Shown here: positions 34,967 through 43,553 of the stretch, one piece after another | Layout of the letters: each line of letters opens with the position of its first letter | How positions within the stretch are numbered: the stretch's first letter is position 1 | NCBI GenBank assembly: GCA_964535305.1 | Contig: CAZHTF010000007.1 | Span: 15,177-79,176, forward strand | Length of the DNA: 64,000 nt | Direction: 5' to 3' | Source of the DNA: CAZHTF01 sp964535305 | Lineage (GTDB): Bacteria; Planctomycetota; Phycisphaerae; UBA1845; Fen-1342 | The notes under the pieces: generated by a model | What the model saw: the letters and a program-made list of their open reading frames with translations, nothing else | Database searches by the model: none | Told to the model about the DNA's origin: nothing | Translations under genes and position numbers: made by a program

Positions 34967-36409
34967 ATGCTGCGCGACGACTATCGAGCCTTCCTCGCGA
35001 ATGAACCGACCGACGCCGCCGCGCGCCTGCCGGTGCTGAACAAGTACCTGGGCACCGTGGCGGCACAGGTGGCGCAGGCCGATGCGGAGCTGCTTGAACA
35101 GGCAATTGCCGCGGCCGGGCGCGCATTTGATGCAACTCGGCGGATGCCGGCATATGCGCGGCGCGACGTACTGACGCACGTCGCCGCGCGACTCGTCAAG
35201 CGCTCGGCGGAATTCGCGCATGTGCTGGCGATCGAGGCCGGCAAGCCGATCCGTGACGCGCGCGTCGAGGTCGAGCGGGCCGCCGATACCTTCCGCATCG
35301 CCGCGGAAGAGGCCACGCGGATCGGCGGCGAGTGGCTGCCGCTGGATCTCTCGCCGCGCAGTGCCGCGAGCGAGGGCATTCTGCGGCGCTTCCCGGTCGG
35401 CGTCTGCGGGCTGATCACGCCGTTCAACTTCCCGCTGAACCTTGTTGCGCATAAAGTCGCGCCGGCGCTGGCGGCGGGCTGCCCGTGGGTGCTGAAGCCG
35501 GCTTCCTACACGCCGATCTGCGCGCTGCTCCTGGGGGAGATTCTGGCCGAAACGGAGCTGCCGCGCGGCGCATTCTCGATTTTGCCGTGTCCGGCGGCGG
35601 CGGCGCAGCGGCTGGCGAGCGATGAGCGCGTGGCGCTGCTGAGCTTCACCGGCTCGCCGGAAGTCGGCTGGATGCTGCGCTCGCAGGCCGGCCGCAAGCG
35701 CGTCACGCTCGAACTGGGCGGAAACGCGGCCTGCATCGTGGATCGCGACGCGGATCTGACCTACGCCGCTGAGCGCATCACGTTCGGCGCGTTTTATCAA
35801 TCCGGGCAGAGCTGCATCAGCGTGCAGCGTATTCTGGTGCACGCCGCCGCGTATGACGCGCTGCGCGAACTGCTGCTGGAACGCGCTGCGGCGCTGCGGG
35901 CCGGAAATCCGCTGGAGGAGTCGACCTTCCTCGGGCCGCTGATCTGCGAGGCGGATGCAGAGCGCGTCGAACGCTGGGTAAACGCGGCGGTGCAGGCCGG
36001 GGCGCGGCTGCTGTGCGGCGGGCAGCGCAACGCTGCATTTTATTCGGCGACGATTCTGGAGGACGTGCCCGCCGGGCAGGACGTGAGTTGTCGCGAAGTC
36101 TTCGGCCCGGTCGCGACGCTGCAACGATTCGAAGATTTTTCGCAGGCGCTGCAAATCGCGAACGACAGTCGATTCGGCCTGCAATGCGGCGTGTTCACCA
36201 ACCGGCTCGAGCACGCGCTGCGCGCCTTCGAGACGCTCGAGGTCGGCGGCGTGATCATCAACGACGTGCCCAGCTTCCGCGTCGACAGCATGCCTTACGG
36301 CGGCGTGAAACTCAGCGGCTGCGGTCGAGAAGGCGTGCGTTTCGCGATCGAGGAGATGACCGAGCCGCGGCTCATGGTTGTGCGCCGCCGCTCAGCGGGC
36401 GAATCCTGA
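34967..36409 (+). CDS. NAD(P)-dependent aldehyde dehydrogenase
   Basis: 480 aa, ALDH superfamily. The oxyanion Asn and cofactor region are in GLITPFNFPLNLVAHKVAPALAAG with WVLKPASYTP, the general-base Glu in LELGGNAACIV, and the catalytic Cys in FYQSGQSCISVQRI; EVFGPVATL and MPYGGVKLSG mark the C-terminal part. The sequence is closest in feel to lactaldehyde, glyceraldehyde-3-phosphate or succinate-semialdehyde-type enzymes; substrate not determinable. The 3' end overlaps the convergent PA14-DUF1080 gene by 38 bases, which is unusual in this gene-sparse region. Confidence 0.92.
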   Translation: MLRDDYRAFLANEPTDAAARLPVLNKYLGTVAAQVAQADAELLEQAIAAAGRAFDATRRMPAYARRDVLTHVAARLVKRSAEFAHVLAIEAGKPIRDARVEVERAADTFRIAAEEATRIGGEWLPLDLSPRSAASEGILRRFPVGVCGLITPFNFPLNLVAHKVAPALAAGCPWVLKPASYTPICALLLGEILAETELPRGAFSILPCPAAAAQRLASDERVALLSFTGSPEVGWMLRSQAGRKRVTLELGGNAACIVDRDADLTYAAERITFGAFYQSGQSCISVQRILVHAAAYDALRELLLERAAALRAGNPLEESTFLGPLICEADAERVERWVNAAVQAGARLLCGGQRNAAFYSATILEDVPAGQDVSCREVFGPVATLQRFEDFSQALQIANDSRFGLQCGVFTNRLEHALRAFETLEVGGVIINDVPSFRVDSMPYGGVKLSGCGREGVRFAIEEMTEPRLMVVRRRSAGES

Positions 36410-38492
36410 TATTGCGGAACCAGACCTTGTCGCCATGATCCTGCAAGGCGATGTGCCCGCGCTTGCTGCGGCCGTAGCCGGGCATCTTGGCGAACTTGCT
36501 AGCGGCGACGCGGTTCGCCCACTCGTCGCTGCCGACCACGAACGAGGCCGTTTGCACGCCGTTCAGCCAGTATTCCACCCGCGGCCCATCGGCGACGATA
36601 CGGACCTGGTTGTAAAGCCCGACCGGGCGCGTCAGGTCGCGCGGCGGCGCGTGCAGCGCGTAGTTCGCGCCGGCCGATGTGCTCGAGAGCTTGCCGTCGG
36701 CGTGCTCGGCATTGTCCAGCACCTGCATCTCGGCCCCGGTTTCCCAGACATGTTGATACTGCTGCCCCTCCTCGACACGGAAGAAAATGCCGCTGTTGCC
36801 GCCCGGGCTGATGCGCCACTCGAGCTCGAGCTCGAAATTGTCGAACGTTTCCTGCGTGATCAGGTCACCGCCGGGACCGACGCGCAGCAGCGCTCCGTCG
36901 CGCACGACCCAGCCGGGCTTGCCGTCGCGGGCCGGCACGCCGCTGCTCTTGAAACCGCGCCAGCCGGACAGGCTGGTTCCGTCGAACAGCAGCCGCCAAC
37001 CGGCGTTGACCTGCTCCTCTGTCAGGGTGTTTTGCGGCGGGCCCGCGGGCCGCGGCAGCACCTGCCCGCTGCGATCGGTCGGCAACGCGAGCAGCGTGTA
37101 CCAGGTTTCGGTGAACCAGGGCAGCTCGAGCTGCTCAGAGAGGCACGGCGGGAGGAGCCGCAGGTAGACCAGATGACCCGGCTTGAGCGAATCGATCTCG
37201 AGGAAGACGCGCATGCGGTCGCTCGAAACGCTTGCGGATTTCACCGGATAGGCCACGCCGTCACGCGTGGGAGCGGCAGGTCGGTCGGCCGAGAGCGAGA
37301 AGGGCCATTGCTCGATGTAGTACGACTCGGGCTCCCAGCCCGTATCCGCGAGCAGCGGCTTGGTGAACTCGATCTCCAGCCCGTTCGACATGCAGGAGAC
37401 GTGCGAGATCTCGAAGATGGCGATCTGCTTGAATTTCAGGCCCTGTTCGAAGGGCTCGATGCCCGGGCCCGGCGGCGTGAGCTCGGGAATTGCGATGGCG
37501 AACGAATCGCCGGCCAGGCGGACCGCCGCGGGGTTGCCCGCGAGACCTTGCGTGAACGGCATGATGCAGCCCTGAAACACGCTGCCGGCGGGTTCGACGA
37601 ATGCCCGCCAGACGCCGGCGCGGCCGTGGGCGCTGACGAGCATCTGGCCGCGCGGCTCGCGCTTGTCGCCCAGCGGCTGGATCGATATGCCCTTGAGCAT
37701 CGCAGGATCGGGCGGCAGCCAGATGGCGGCGCCAGCGGCGGCGGGATCGGGCTGATGCAGGAACTTGAGGTTGCCATACGGGAAGCCGCGCAAGTCGCGC
37801 GCGATGCGCGGGCCGCGTTCGAGCGTGACCAGCTCATACGCCGGGTGTACGCCCGCGACCGGCCGGCCGTCGCCAGCACGTCCGCGCCGCAACGCGGGAA
37901 TGACGCGCTTGGGACCTGGGGCGGTCTGGAACGCGCCCGATTCGTGTGTGAGCAGCGCCGCGGGCAGCAAGCTGAAATCGCCGGCGCCCGGCGGACGCCA
38001 ATGCAGCTCCAGGGCTTCGCCGCCGCCGACCTCGAAGTGCTCGACGCGCAGCGCGTGCTCGCCGGCGTCGAGCGTGATGCGGCCGTCGAGCGGTGTCGGG
38101 CCGTGCAGTCCATCGTGGTCGACGACCAGCGTGCCGTCAATCCACAGGCGGCTGCCGTCGTCGCTGATTAAGCGGAACTCGTAGACGCCCGGCGTCTCGA
38201 TGCGGATGAAGCCGTCCGCGTACGTCAGAAAATTGTCAACAAAGCCGCCAAATTCGCCTGTACCGTAGCGCAGCGTCGGCACGATCGCGACGTCATTGGG
38301 GGCCTGTCCAGCGGCGAGCTGCGGCAACGCGCTGACGCTCTGCTCGAGCTGATAGAAGCGTACCAGCAGCCCCGCGCCGCGCGCTGCCGCGGGCGCGGAC
38401 TGCGGCTCAGCGGCGCCGAAAGGGCAGACCACCGCCGCGAATGCCGCGGTGAGAATCATCCGTGTGAAACGGCGTGCGGACCGATCGTGCAT
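36372..38492 (-). CDS. exported PA14 and DUF1080 (3-keto-disaccharide hydrolase-like) protein
   Basis: ATG 38492 (MHDRSARRFTRMILTAAFAAV) is preferred over TTG 38507. After the signal peptide comes a PA14 domain (~40-185: GLLVRFYQLEQ, RLISDDGSRLWIDGTLVVDHDG, HWRPPGAGDFSLLP). A ~300-residue middle part has cues of a planctomycete secreted beta-rich domain. The C-terminal DUF1080 domain (~510-700) begins GWRLLFDGTSLSGWRGF and contains NSGIFFRVEEGQQYQHVWETG, EMQVLDNAEHADG and the final RGHIALQDHGDKVWFRNIRIRPL. DUF1080 proteins bind or cleave carbohydrates; this one is probably secreted for polysaccharide use. 706 aa. Confidence 0.88.
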   Translation of the reverse strand: MHDRSARRFTRMILTAAFAAVVCPFGAAEPQSAPAAARGAGLLVRFYQLEQSVSALPQLAAGQAPNDVAIVPTLRYGTGEFGGFVDNFLTYADGFIRIETPGVYEFRLISDDGSRLWIDGTLVVDHDGLHGPTPLDGRITLDAGEHALRVEHFEVGGGEALELHWRPPGAGDFSLLPAALLTHESGAFQTAPGPKRVIPALRRGRAGDGRPVAGVHPAYELVTLERGPRIARDLRGFPYGNLKFLHQPDPAAAGAAIWLPPDPAMLKGISIQPLGDKREPRGQMLVSAHGRAGVWRAFVEPAGSVFQGCIMPFTQGLAGNPAAVRLAGDSFAIAIPELTPPGPGIEPFEQGLKFKQIAIFEISHVSCMSNGLEIEFTKPLLADTGWEPESYYIEQWPFSLSADRPAAPTRDGVAYPVKSASVSSDRMRVFLEIDSLKPGHLVYLRLLPPCLSEQLELPWFTETWYTLLALPTDRSGQVLPRPAGPPQNTLTEEQVNAGWRLLFDGTSLSGWRGFKSSGVPARDGKPGWVVRDGALLRVGPGGDLITQETFDNFELELEWRISPGGNSGIFFRVEEGQQYQHVWETGAEMQVLDNAEHADGKLSSTSAGANYALHAPPRDLTRPVGLYNQVRIVADGPRVEYWLNGVQTASFVVGSDEWANRVAASKFAKMPGYGRSKRGHIALQDHGDKVWFRNIRIRPLSGGAQP

Positions 38493-38571
38493 CGTGTGTT
38501 TCCTCAATCAGGCGTTGAGGAATCACTTTAACACGAGTCGCATTCGTGGTGCGAGCGACGCCGCTGCCCGC

Positions 38572-38581
38572 NNNNNNNNNN
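38572..38581. other. assembly gap (10 N)
   Basis: Ten N lie between the start of the PA14-DUF1080 gene and the end of the EEP-family gene, both on the minus strand. The true distance and any gene in it are unknown. Confidence 0.97.
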
Positions 38582-38593
38582 GAGCTGCGTCGG

Positions 38594-40507
38594 CTACGGG
38601 CAGCTGGCTCCCCACGCGCCCAGCAGAATGCCCAGGTCCGCCGGACCGGTCTGCAGGTCGCCGTCGACGTCGCCGGCGGCGCTGGTCTCCCAGGCGCCCA
38701 GCAAGATGCCGAGGTCGCCGGGGCCGACGGTTTGGTCGTTGTCTAGGTCGGCCTGCAGCGTGCAGCCGGACGCGACCTGCACGTCGATCGTCAGCGTCAG
38801 GAGTTCCGTGCCGGCACCGGGCAGGTTTTCATCGCTGCAGTTGATGCTGGCCTGCTGTGAATACGTGCCGGCGCTCAGGCCGCTGGTGTCGAAGCTGAAG
38901 TTCAGCGTCGCGCTGCCTGCGCCGATGCCCGCTTGCAGCCCGGAGACAAACGCGAAGGGCGCGGTCAGTCCGGTGACGGAGTCGACGTCGAGCAGGGCCT
39001 GGTTCGAGTCGAAACCGCGATTGAACACACTGGCACTGATCGTTTGCACGCCAGTGTCGGCGGTGTAGTTCAGCGCGAGCGTGGCGGTGTTCAGGTCGGC
39101 GCTGCTCGAGAGCGACGCATTAGAACGCCGTACGACGTCGCCGATGATTGTGAGCAGTTCCTGCGGCGGCTCGGCGGCCTGGCTAGAGGTGCTGACCGTG
39201 ACCAGTCCGGCGAGCGCGCCGACGCTGGCGGTGTTGATCGCGAGCGTGTGGACCGCGGGCGCGCTGAGCGCCGCGCGTGTGCCGGCGAAATTTCCGCTGA
39301 CGACGCCGGTCGAGGTCAGCGTGTAGTCCAGTTCGTCTGCGCCGCTGGCAACCAGCGCGCTGGCGGCGTTGTTCACGGTTGCGTCGACACTGACCAGCGC
39401 GTTCTGAATGACGCGGCCGAAGCTGGTCGGCAGGTTCGCGTCCAGCTTGGCCGGCACCTGGTATTCGACCACCACCGGCAGATGGTCCGATGCGTTGAAG
39501 ATGTTCGCGGCCAGCGCGTTTGAGCGCGGAATGTCTGCGGGATAGTACGAGTTGTTGCCGGCGTTTACCGAGTTGTTGTAATGCAGGCCGTCGTTGCCCA
39601 GCACGCGGTAGAGCCCGGGGATCAGCGCCAGCCCTTCGCCGTCATGAAACGCGATCGAAGGCAACTGCATGTCGAAGCGGTCGTCCATCCCGCCACCGAC
39701 GTATGGGCCGCTGGCGGTCAAGTGCGTCGACTGCGTGTGCTTGATGGCGTTGCCGCTGCCGGTCCAGTTCGCGGTTCCGAGCGGATCCAGCGCCTGACCC
39801 GCGCCCGCAGCCAGAAAACGCTGATACGCGGTCTCCGTGTTGGTGTACACGTTCATATCGCCGGCGTAAATGATGTGCGCACCGGCGCCAAGGAAAATGT
39901 CGGCGTTGCTGCGGATCGCGACCACGCCGTTGAAACGCTGCGTCGCATCGGCGGAGGTGTTCCCCGCCGGCAAATGCGAGCCGTAGACGTAAAACGTCGC
40001 GCTCGGCGAGCTGTAGCCATTCAACTGCAGCCGCCAGCGATCGGTATTGCGGCTTGAGCCCGTGGCGATGTCGACGTGACCGGCCGGTACTTCGTTGATC
40101 GTGTCGCCGCGATAAAACAGCGCCTGCGCGCCGCCGGCGCCGTCTTCGGTGCCGCTACTGGTGAATGTGGCTTGCGAATAGGTAACGCCCGACGGGGCGG
40201 CGGCGTTGAGCCGCGCCAGCAGCACCGGCACGTCGCTGGTCTGCACTTCCTGAAAAATGTACACGTGCGGCGCGACGGCAAAGCCGGCCTTGTCATCGTT
40301 GTTCAGGCCGGCGAAAACCGCCTGCAACGCGTTCAGATCGCCGTTCAGTTGCAGCACGTTGTACGAGACGATCCGCAACTGAGCCGCGGCGCAGCTGACG
40401 CTCAGCAAGATCGCCGCAAGCGCGGCCGCGCGCCGCAGGGCCAAGCGTGCCGAAGGGGCGCACCGCGTGGCCGCGAAACGGGCGCGCAAAATAGCTGTAC
40501 TGTGCAA
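38594..40507 (-). CDS. secreted endonuclease/exonuclease/phosphatase family protein with dockerin-like tail
   Basis: TTG 40507 is preferred: GGGAGG sits about 6 bases upstream and the product then begins with a normal signal peptide (SARLALRRAAALAAILLSVSCAAAQ). The EEP domain (~45-360) shows LRIVSYNVLQLNG, IFQEVQTSDVPVLL (catalytic Glu), YVYGSHLPAG, IIYAGDMNVYTNTETAYQ and NASDHLPVVVEYQV (final Asp-His pair). Beta-rich modules follow (~365-575), and the C-terminus has two calcium-loop-like repeats (ADLDNDQTVGPGDLGILLGAW and GDVDGDLQTGPADLGILLGAW, each split after 20 residues) of dockerin type I style. Extracellular nuclease, phosphatase or sphingomyelinase-like activity is possible. 637 aa. 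Confidence 0.85.
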   Translation of the reverse strand: MHSTAILRARFAATRCAPSARLALRRAAALAAILLSVSCAAAQLRIVSYNVLQLNGDLNALQAVFAGLNNDDKAGFAVAPHVYIFQEVQTSDVPVLLARLNAAAPSGVTYSQATFTSSGTEDGAGGAQALFYRGDTINEVPAGHVDIATGSSRNTDRWRLQLNGYSSPSATFYVYGSHLPAGNTSADATQRFNGVVAIRSNADIFLGAGAHIIYAGDMNVYTNTETAYQRFLAAGAGQALDPLGTANWTGSGNAIKHTQSTHLTASGPYVGGGMDDRFDMQLPSIAFHDGEGLALIPGLYRVLGNDGLHYNNSVNAGNNSYYPADIPRSNALAANIFNASDHLPVVVEYQVPAKLDANLPTSFGRVIQNALVSVDATVNNAASALVASGADELDYTLTSTGVVSGNFAGTRAALSAPAVHTLAINTASVGALAGLVTVSTSSQAAEPPQELLTIIGDVVRRSNASLSSSADLNTATLALNYTADTGVQTISASVFNRGFDSNQALLDVDSVTGLTAPFAFVSGLQAGIGAGSATLNFSFDTSGLSAGTYSQQASINCSDENLPGAGTELLTLTIDVQVASGCTLQADLDNDQTVGPGDLGILLGAWETSAAGDVDGDLQTGPADLGILLGAWGASCP

Positions 40508-40632
40508 GGCGTTCCTCCCATCCCCTTTGTGGTCGTAAACCGGTAATGATAGAGAAACTGTGGGTTGCCGACAACGCAGAATTGGGGCAAGCCGCGGCTT
40601 GGCTGCGCGATCTGTTCGCCGCCGCGACCCGT

Positions 40633-40661
40633 TTGACCTCCGATCCGCCTTGCGATATAGT
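40633..40661 (+). promoter_or_regulatory. sigma70-type promoter of rpmB
   Basis: TTGACC (40633-40638) and TATAGT (40656-40661) are separated by exactly 17 bases and lie 46 bases before the rpmB start codon. This is the best housekeeping-type promoter seen in the window. Confidence 0.6.
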
Positions 40662-40706
40662 CCGGGACTCAATTGGCGGATCGGACCCGCCTCGGAAGGT
40701 GATCAG

Positions 40707-40973
40707 ATGGCCCGCGAGTGCGCGTTTACCGGCAAGCGAACGACCTTCGGAAACAGCATTACGCGCCGCGGAAAAGCCAAGTACCTCGGCGGCGTCGGCC
40801 GAAAGGTGACCGGCGTGTCACGGCGGCGCTTCAAGGCCAATATCCAGAAGGTCCGCGCCGTGATCGACGGTCAGATCGTCCGCATTCGCGTCAGCCCCAA
40901 GGCGCTGCGGATGGGGCTGATCACCAAGCCGCTGAAGCGCGAGATTCCCAAGGTCGAAGGCCAGAACCGCTAG
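40707..40973 (+). CDS. rpmB: large-subunit ribosomal protein bL28
   Basis: ATG 40707 starts MARECAFTGKRTTFGNSITRRGKAKYLGGV; 88 aa. The N-terminal 'C-x-x-TGKR-x-x-x-GN' motif and the RVSPKALR segment identify bL28. Only one of the cysteines found in zinc-binding versions is present, so this is a zinc-free form. A GAAGGTGA ribosome-binding site and a clear promoter precede it. An upstream frame extension to 40560 lies mostly before the promoter and is not used. Confidence 0.94.
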   Translation: MARECAFTGKRTTFGNSITRRGKAKYLGGVGRKVTGVSRRRFKANIQKVRAVIDGQIVRIRVSPKALRMGLITKPLKREIPKVEGQNR

Positions 40974-41016
40974 CCAGCCGCACGCCTGGCGGCTCGCCGC
41001 AGGTCGCGTCGTGTCC

Positions 41017-41316
41017 ATGCCCATTGACGAAGCGCTGGTGCGGCAGGTTGCGCGACTGGCGCGACTGAAGCTCAGCGAGCACGAGATTACCGAATTCACG
41101 CGGCAGCTCGGATCGGTGCTGGCGCACGCCAGCCAGCTTCAGGAAGTCCCGCTGGATTCCGAATTGCCCGCCGCCGCCCCGCGGCAGCTCGAGCAGCTTC
41201 GCAGCGACGAGCCGCGCACGGCGCTGCTCGACGCGGACGACGCGCTGGCGAATGCACCACAGCGGATCGGATCGTTCTTCGCTGTGCCGACCGTGCTCGA
41301 CGCGGGCGGGGCGTGA
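41017..41316 (+). CDS. gatC: Asp-tRNA(Asn)/Glu-tRNA(Gln) amidotransferase subunit C
   Basis: Small stabilising subunit of the GatCAB amidotransferase, which converts mischarged Glu-tRNA(Gln) or Asp-tRNA(Asn). ATG 41017 (MPIDEALVRQVARLARLKLSEHEITEF) is used here; a GTG at 41011 adds two residues. The helix pattern VARLARLKLSEHEITEFTRQLGSVL and the DEPRTALLDADDALANAP segment with final FFAVPTVL are typical. 99 aa. It precedes gatA by 6 bases; gatB is not in the window. Confidence 0.92.
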   Translation: MPIDEALVRQVARLARLKLSEHEITEFTRQLGSVLAHASQLQEVPLDSELPAAAPRQLEQLRSDEPRTALLDADDALANAPQRIGSFFAVPTVLDAGGA

Positions 41317-41322
41317 ACGGCG

Positions 41323-42819
41323 GTGAGCGCGAATCCTCCTCACGACTGGACGGCTGCGGCAATCGCCAGCGACGTCCGCGCTGGCCGGCGGTGCGCGACG
41401 GACGTTTGTTCCGAGGCGCTGCGGCGCGTGGCGCGTTTGAATGAATCGCTGGGCGCGTTCCTCGAAGTGCACGAGCAGCCGGCGCTGGCCGCGGCGCAGC
41501 GGGTGGACGCGAGCGTCGCCGACGGGCGCGACCCCGGGCCGCTCGCGGGCGTGCCAATCGCCGTCAAGGATGTGATCTGCACGCGCGCCGGCCACACGAC
41601 CTGCGGCTCAAAGATGTTGGCGAATTACCGCTCGCCATTCGATGCCACCGCCGTCGCGCGGCTGAGCGCCGCGGGCGGCATCGTGCTGGGCAAGACCAAT
41701 CTCGATGAGTTCGCCATGGGCTCGTCGACCGAGAACAGTGGCTACCGCAATGCGCGAAATCCCTGGGACGAGTCACGCGTTCCCGGCGGATCCTCGGGCG
41801 GCTCGGCGGTGGTCGTCGCGGCGCGGATGACGCCGGTCGCGCTCGGCACTGATACGGGCGGCTCGGTGCGCCAGCCGGCGGCGTTCTGCGGCATCGTTGG
41901 ACTCAAGCCGACCTACGGGCGCGTCTCGCGCTTCGGGCTGGTCGCGTATGGCTCGAGCCTCGATCAGATCGGCCCAATGTCGGCGAACGTGGCGGACGCG
42001 GCCTTGCTGCTGCAGGTCATCGCCGGCGCGGACCCGGCAGATAGCACCAGCGCAGCGGAGCCCGTCCCGGATTACCCGGCGGCGCTGGCGGATGCGGCCC
42101 TCGACGCCGCCCGGCGAAGTCTACGGTTGGGCCTGCCGCGCGAGTACTTCGGCGAAGGGCTCGATCCGCAGGTGCGCGCCGCGGTGCAAGCGGCGGTTGA
42201 GGTCTACCGCGCGCTGGGCGCGAGCGTGGTCGAGCTTTCGCTGCCCTACACGCCCCACAGCGTGGCAGCGTATTACCTGCTGGCAACGGCCGAGGCGTCG
42301 AGCAATCTGGCGCGCTTTGACGGTGTGCATTACGGGCGGCGCGCGGCACAGGCAGGCGATCTCGTCGATCTGTATGCGGCCTCGCGCGCGGAAGGCCTGG
42401 GCGCGGAAGTGAAGCGGCGGATCATGCTGGGCACGTTTGCACTCTCGAGCGGCTATCACGACGCGTACTACGCGCGGGCGCAGCGCGTCCGCTCGGCGAT
42501 CGCGCAAGATTTTTCGCGGGCGTTCGAGCAATGCGACCTCTTGGTCTGCCCGACCACGCCGACGCCGGCGTTTCGCCTCGGTGAGAAACTCGCCGACCCG
42601 CTGCAAATGTACCTGGCCGATGTCTACACCACCGCAGCCAACCTGGCGGGCATTGCGGCGATCTCGATCCCCTGTGGTTTCAGTGACGCGGGCCTGCCGA
42701 TCGGGCTGCAGTTGCAGGGGCCGCGCTTCAGCGAGCTGCGGCTGCTGCAGGCCGCGCGGCTCTACGAACAGCGCGCTGGGTTGAGCCAGCGGCGACCTGC
42801 GGTGTGCGCCGATGCCTGA
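41323..42819 (+). CDS. gatA: Asp-tRNA(Asn)/Glu-tRNA(Gln) amidotransferase subunit A
   Basis: Amidase-signature glutaminase subunit that releases ammonia from Gln for the GatB kinase site. GTG start at 41323, 498 aa. The catalytic Ser-cisSer-Lys triad is in place: Lys in IAVKDVICT, the glycine-serine loop PGGSSGGSAVVVAARM, and TDTGGSVRQPAAFCG with the nucleophilic Ser. YGRVSRFGLVAYGSSLDQIGP is also typical of GatA rather than other amidases. Directly downstream of gatC; its last eight bases overlap the next gene. Confidence 0.95.
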   Translation: MSANPPHDWTAAAIASDVRAGRRCATDVCSEALRRVARLNESLGAFLEVHEQPALAAAQRVDASVADGRDPGPLAGVPIAVKDVICTRAGHTTCGSKMLANYRSPFDATAVARLSAAGGIVLGKTNLDEFAMGSSTENSGYRNARNPWDESRVPGGSSGGSAVVVAARMTPVALGTDTGGSVRQPAAFCGIVGLKPTYGRVSRFGLVAYGSSLDQIGPMSANVADAALLLQVIAGADPADSTSAAEPVPDYPAALADAALDAARRSLRLGLPREYFGEGLDPQVRAAVQAAVEVYRALGASVVELSLPYTPHSVAAYYLLATAEASSNLARFDGVHYGRRAAQAGDLVDLYAASRAEGLGAEVKRRIMLGTFALSSGYHDAYYARAQRVRSAIAQDFSRAFEQCDLLVCPTTPTPAFRLGEKLADPLQMYLADVYTTAANLAGIAAISIPCGFSDAGLPIGLQLQGPRFSELRLLQAARLYEQRAGLSQRRPAVCADA

Positions 42820-43282
42820 CGCACGCGCACCCGGCGACCCGCACGACTGGATGACGCAGCAATTCCCGGAGCTGGCGCTGCTGCCTGACCACGAAGCGCG
42901 GCGCAAGGCCATCGAGCACGTCCGCAATCGCGTATTCGGAGCCAACCCGCTCTTTTATGTCTACTTAGTCGCGCTGGTCGGCGTGACGCTGCTGGCGGCC
43001 AAGACGATCGAGGCCTGGCTGGTGCGCGGCGTGACCTGGCTGGGGCTGCCCGGCTGGATCGGCCTGGCGCTGTTCATCGCGATCGTGATTTACATCTATT
43101 ACCTGGGCATCGCGGTGCTCTTCGTCCGCGCTGTGCGCGCCGGATTGCGGCGCTATTTGCTGGCGCAGCGAATCGCGGTCTGCATAAGATGCGGCTATGA
43201 CTGCCGGGCGAATCACGAGCCGCGCTGCCCGGAGTGTGGAACCCGCTTCGATGCCAAATTGCTTTCCCAACAGCCGCCGTAG
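42812..43282 (+). CDS. membrane protein with C-terminal zinc ribbon
   Basis: 156 aa, overlapping the end of gatA by eight bases and so probably co-translated. Two hydrophobic helices lie at ~50-64 and ~78-105 (WIGLALFIAIVIYIYYLGIAVLF). The C-terminus has a four-Cys zinc ribbon, CIRCGYDCR...RCPECGTRFD. The 'CxxCGYDxRxxxxxxCPECG' pattern is common in planctomycete membrane proteins and is a useful lineage marker. Function unknown; no link to the amidotransferase beyond gene order. Confidence 0.78.
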   Translation: MPDARAPGDPHDWMTQQFPELALLPDHEARRKAIEHVRNRVFGANPLFYVYLVALVGVTLLAAKTIEAWLVRGVTWLGLPGWIGLALFIAIVIYIYYLGIAVLFVRAVRAGLRRYLLAQRIAVCIRCGYDCRANHEPRCPECGTRFDAKLLSQQPP

Positions 43283-43553
43283 CGCCGCGGCGCTGGCGCC
43301 GACCGCGTGTACGCCATGGGTTATTCCCGTGGCGGCCACACGGCCTGGACACTGGCGCTGCTGCATCCGCACGCTCGCGCCCAGCGTGCGCGTTTGCCTG
43401 CACGAGGCCGCGCGCACCTGCGACTTCGATCGGCTGCGCTGGGCCGGGTTGGTGTTCCGCAGCGGCGAAAAGACGCAACCATTGCCAGGTGCGCCGCGCG
43501 CCAAAGGGAAAGAGTCGCCGCGGTAATCTGCCGCGCCGCGCGCAACGCGCACG

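Noticed and set aside
36378..38171. 597-codon plus-strand open frame
   Set aside because: Antisense to the PA14-DUF1080 gene; no recognisable domain.
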